A stretch of DNA of 64,000 nucleotides from the IMG/VR virus record IMGVR_UViG_3300043256_000348, positions 1 through 64,000 of that record. The stretch is one strand, 5' to 3'. A program made the translations under genes and the position numbers. Of the stretch, positions 63,906-64,000 are shown piece by piece. The DNA is from a virus. The notes below the pieces were generated by a model. That model was not told the origin of the DNA and did no database searches. It saw only the letters and a program-made list of their open reading frames with translations. Every line of letters begins with the position of its first letter. Positions within the stretch are counted from its first letter, which is position 1.

Positions 63906-64000
63906 CACGGCGGCGGCGTGGCAGCGTCGGGCGACTGGTCACACGTATCCGAGAACTGGCTGACCAACAGCGGAGAAGGTGACTTTTAGTGGAGCCGGTG
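63906..64000 (+). ncRNA. Repeated RNA-like element, copy 3 (truncated by window end)
   Basis: Begins CACGGCGGCGGCGTGGCAG, nearly the same as copy 1, and approaches GGAGCCGG at the window end, as copy 1 does before its 3' arm. TGGTCA and TGACCA form an internal stem. Preceded by TAGACA, as is copy 2. Confidence 0.45.

Noticed and set aside
1-64000. CRISPR array, rRNA genes, insertion sequences
   Set aside because: No regularly spaced direct repeats, no rRNA signatures and no transposase were seen on either strand.

Overview
The window is a GC-rich stretch of a tailed double-stranded DNA phage genome (Caudoviricetes) with a long, non-contractile (siphovirus-type) tail. The evidence is a head-to-tail joining and tail block that includes a tail-chaperone frameshift and a tape-measure gene, together with phage replication and recombination genes (RecT, PD-(D/E)XK exonuclease, RusA, helicases, TOPRIM primase). 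No terminase, portal, major capsid protein, integrase or recognisable endolysin lies in the window, so the genome extends beyond it. The host is probably an environmental bacterium. A reverse-strand pseudopilin, a matrixin-type metalloprotease and many secreted proteins are compatible with a Planctomycetota/PVC host, but that is inference.

Layout. (1) 1-9.2 kb, + strand: head-tail connector, head closure, HK97-gp10-like protein, tail terminator, tail tube, tail chaperones with a textbook -1 frameshift signal, tape measure and distal tail/structural proteins. (2) 9.3-10.2 kb, - strand: one isolated prepilin-like gene. (3) 10.3-37.5 kb, + strand: a tightly overlapping 'glycan island' with about ten glycosyltransferases, three sulfotransferase-like proteins, GDP-mannose dehydratase, a sugar aminotransferase, a cupin, a deaminase, several SAM methyltransferases, a radical-SAM/B12 enzyme and an HpcH-like barrel. 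Embedded in it are an SNF2-like helicase/DNA methyltransferase pair and an HslV/proteasome-like Ntn hydrolase. (4) 37.4-45.5 kb, - strand: ParB-like protein, SF2 helicase, GIY-YIG-type nuclease, an odd glycine tRNA, a Mom-like DNA-modification protein, PD-(D/E)XK exonuclease, RecT and small zinc proteins. (5) 45.7-51.9 kb, + strand: RusA, then a run of signal-peptide or membrane proteins, including a metalloprotease with matrix-metalloproteinase architecture and an exported thioredoxin-like protein. (6) 52-64 kb, + strand: small early-type genes, a Ycf46-like AAA+ ATPase with DUF1257 and DUF2997 partners, an HNH protein, a primase and several candidate structured RNAs.

How it fits together. 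Genes are packed with ATGA/TGATG overlaps and good Shine-Dalgarno sequences, so most blocks are probably long operons. Two nearly identical ~100-bp control regions (12.63-12.73 kb on + and 45.57-45.67 kb on -) likely co-regulate the helicase/methyltransferase/glycan operon and the ParB/helicase/recombination operon. The points most worth following are the AAA+ protein whose Walker B-like motif precedes Walker A, its DUF1257 neighbour with an apparent ATC start, the phage matrix-metalloproteinase zymogen, the proteasome-like protein with Thr1/Asp17/Lys33 in register, the paired control regions, the 8-nt-loop tRNA, and the structured RNA loci at 52.3, 61.2-61.8 and 63.7-64 kb.
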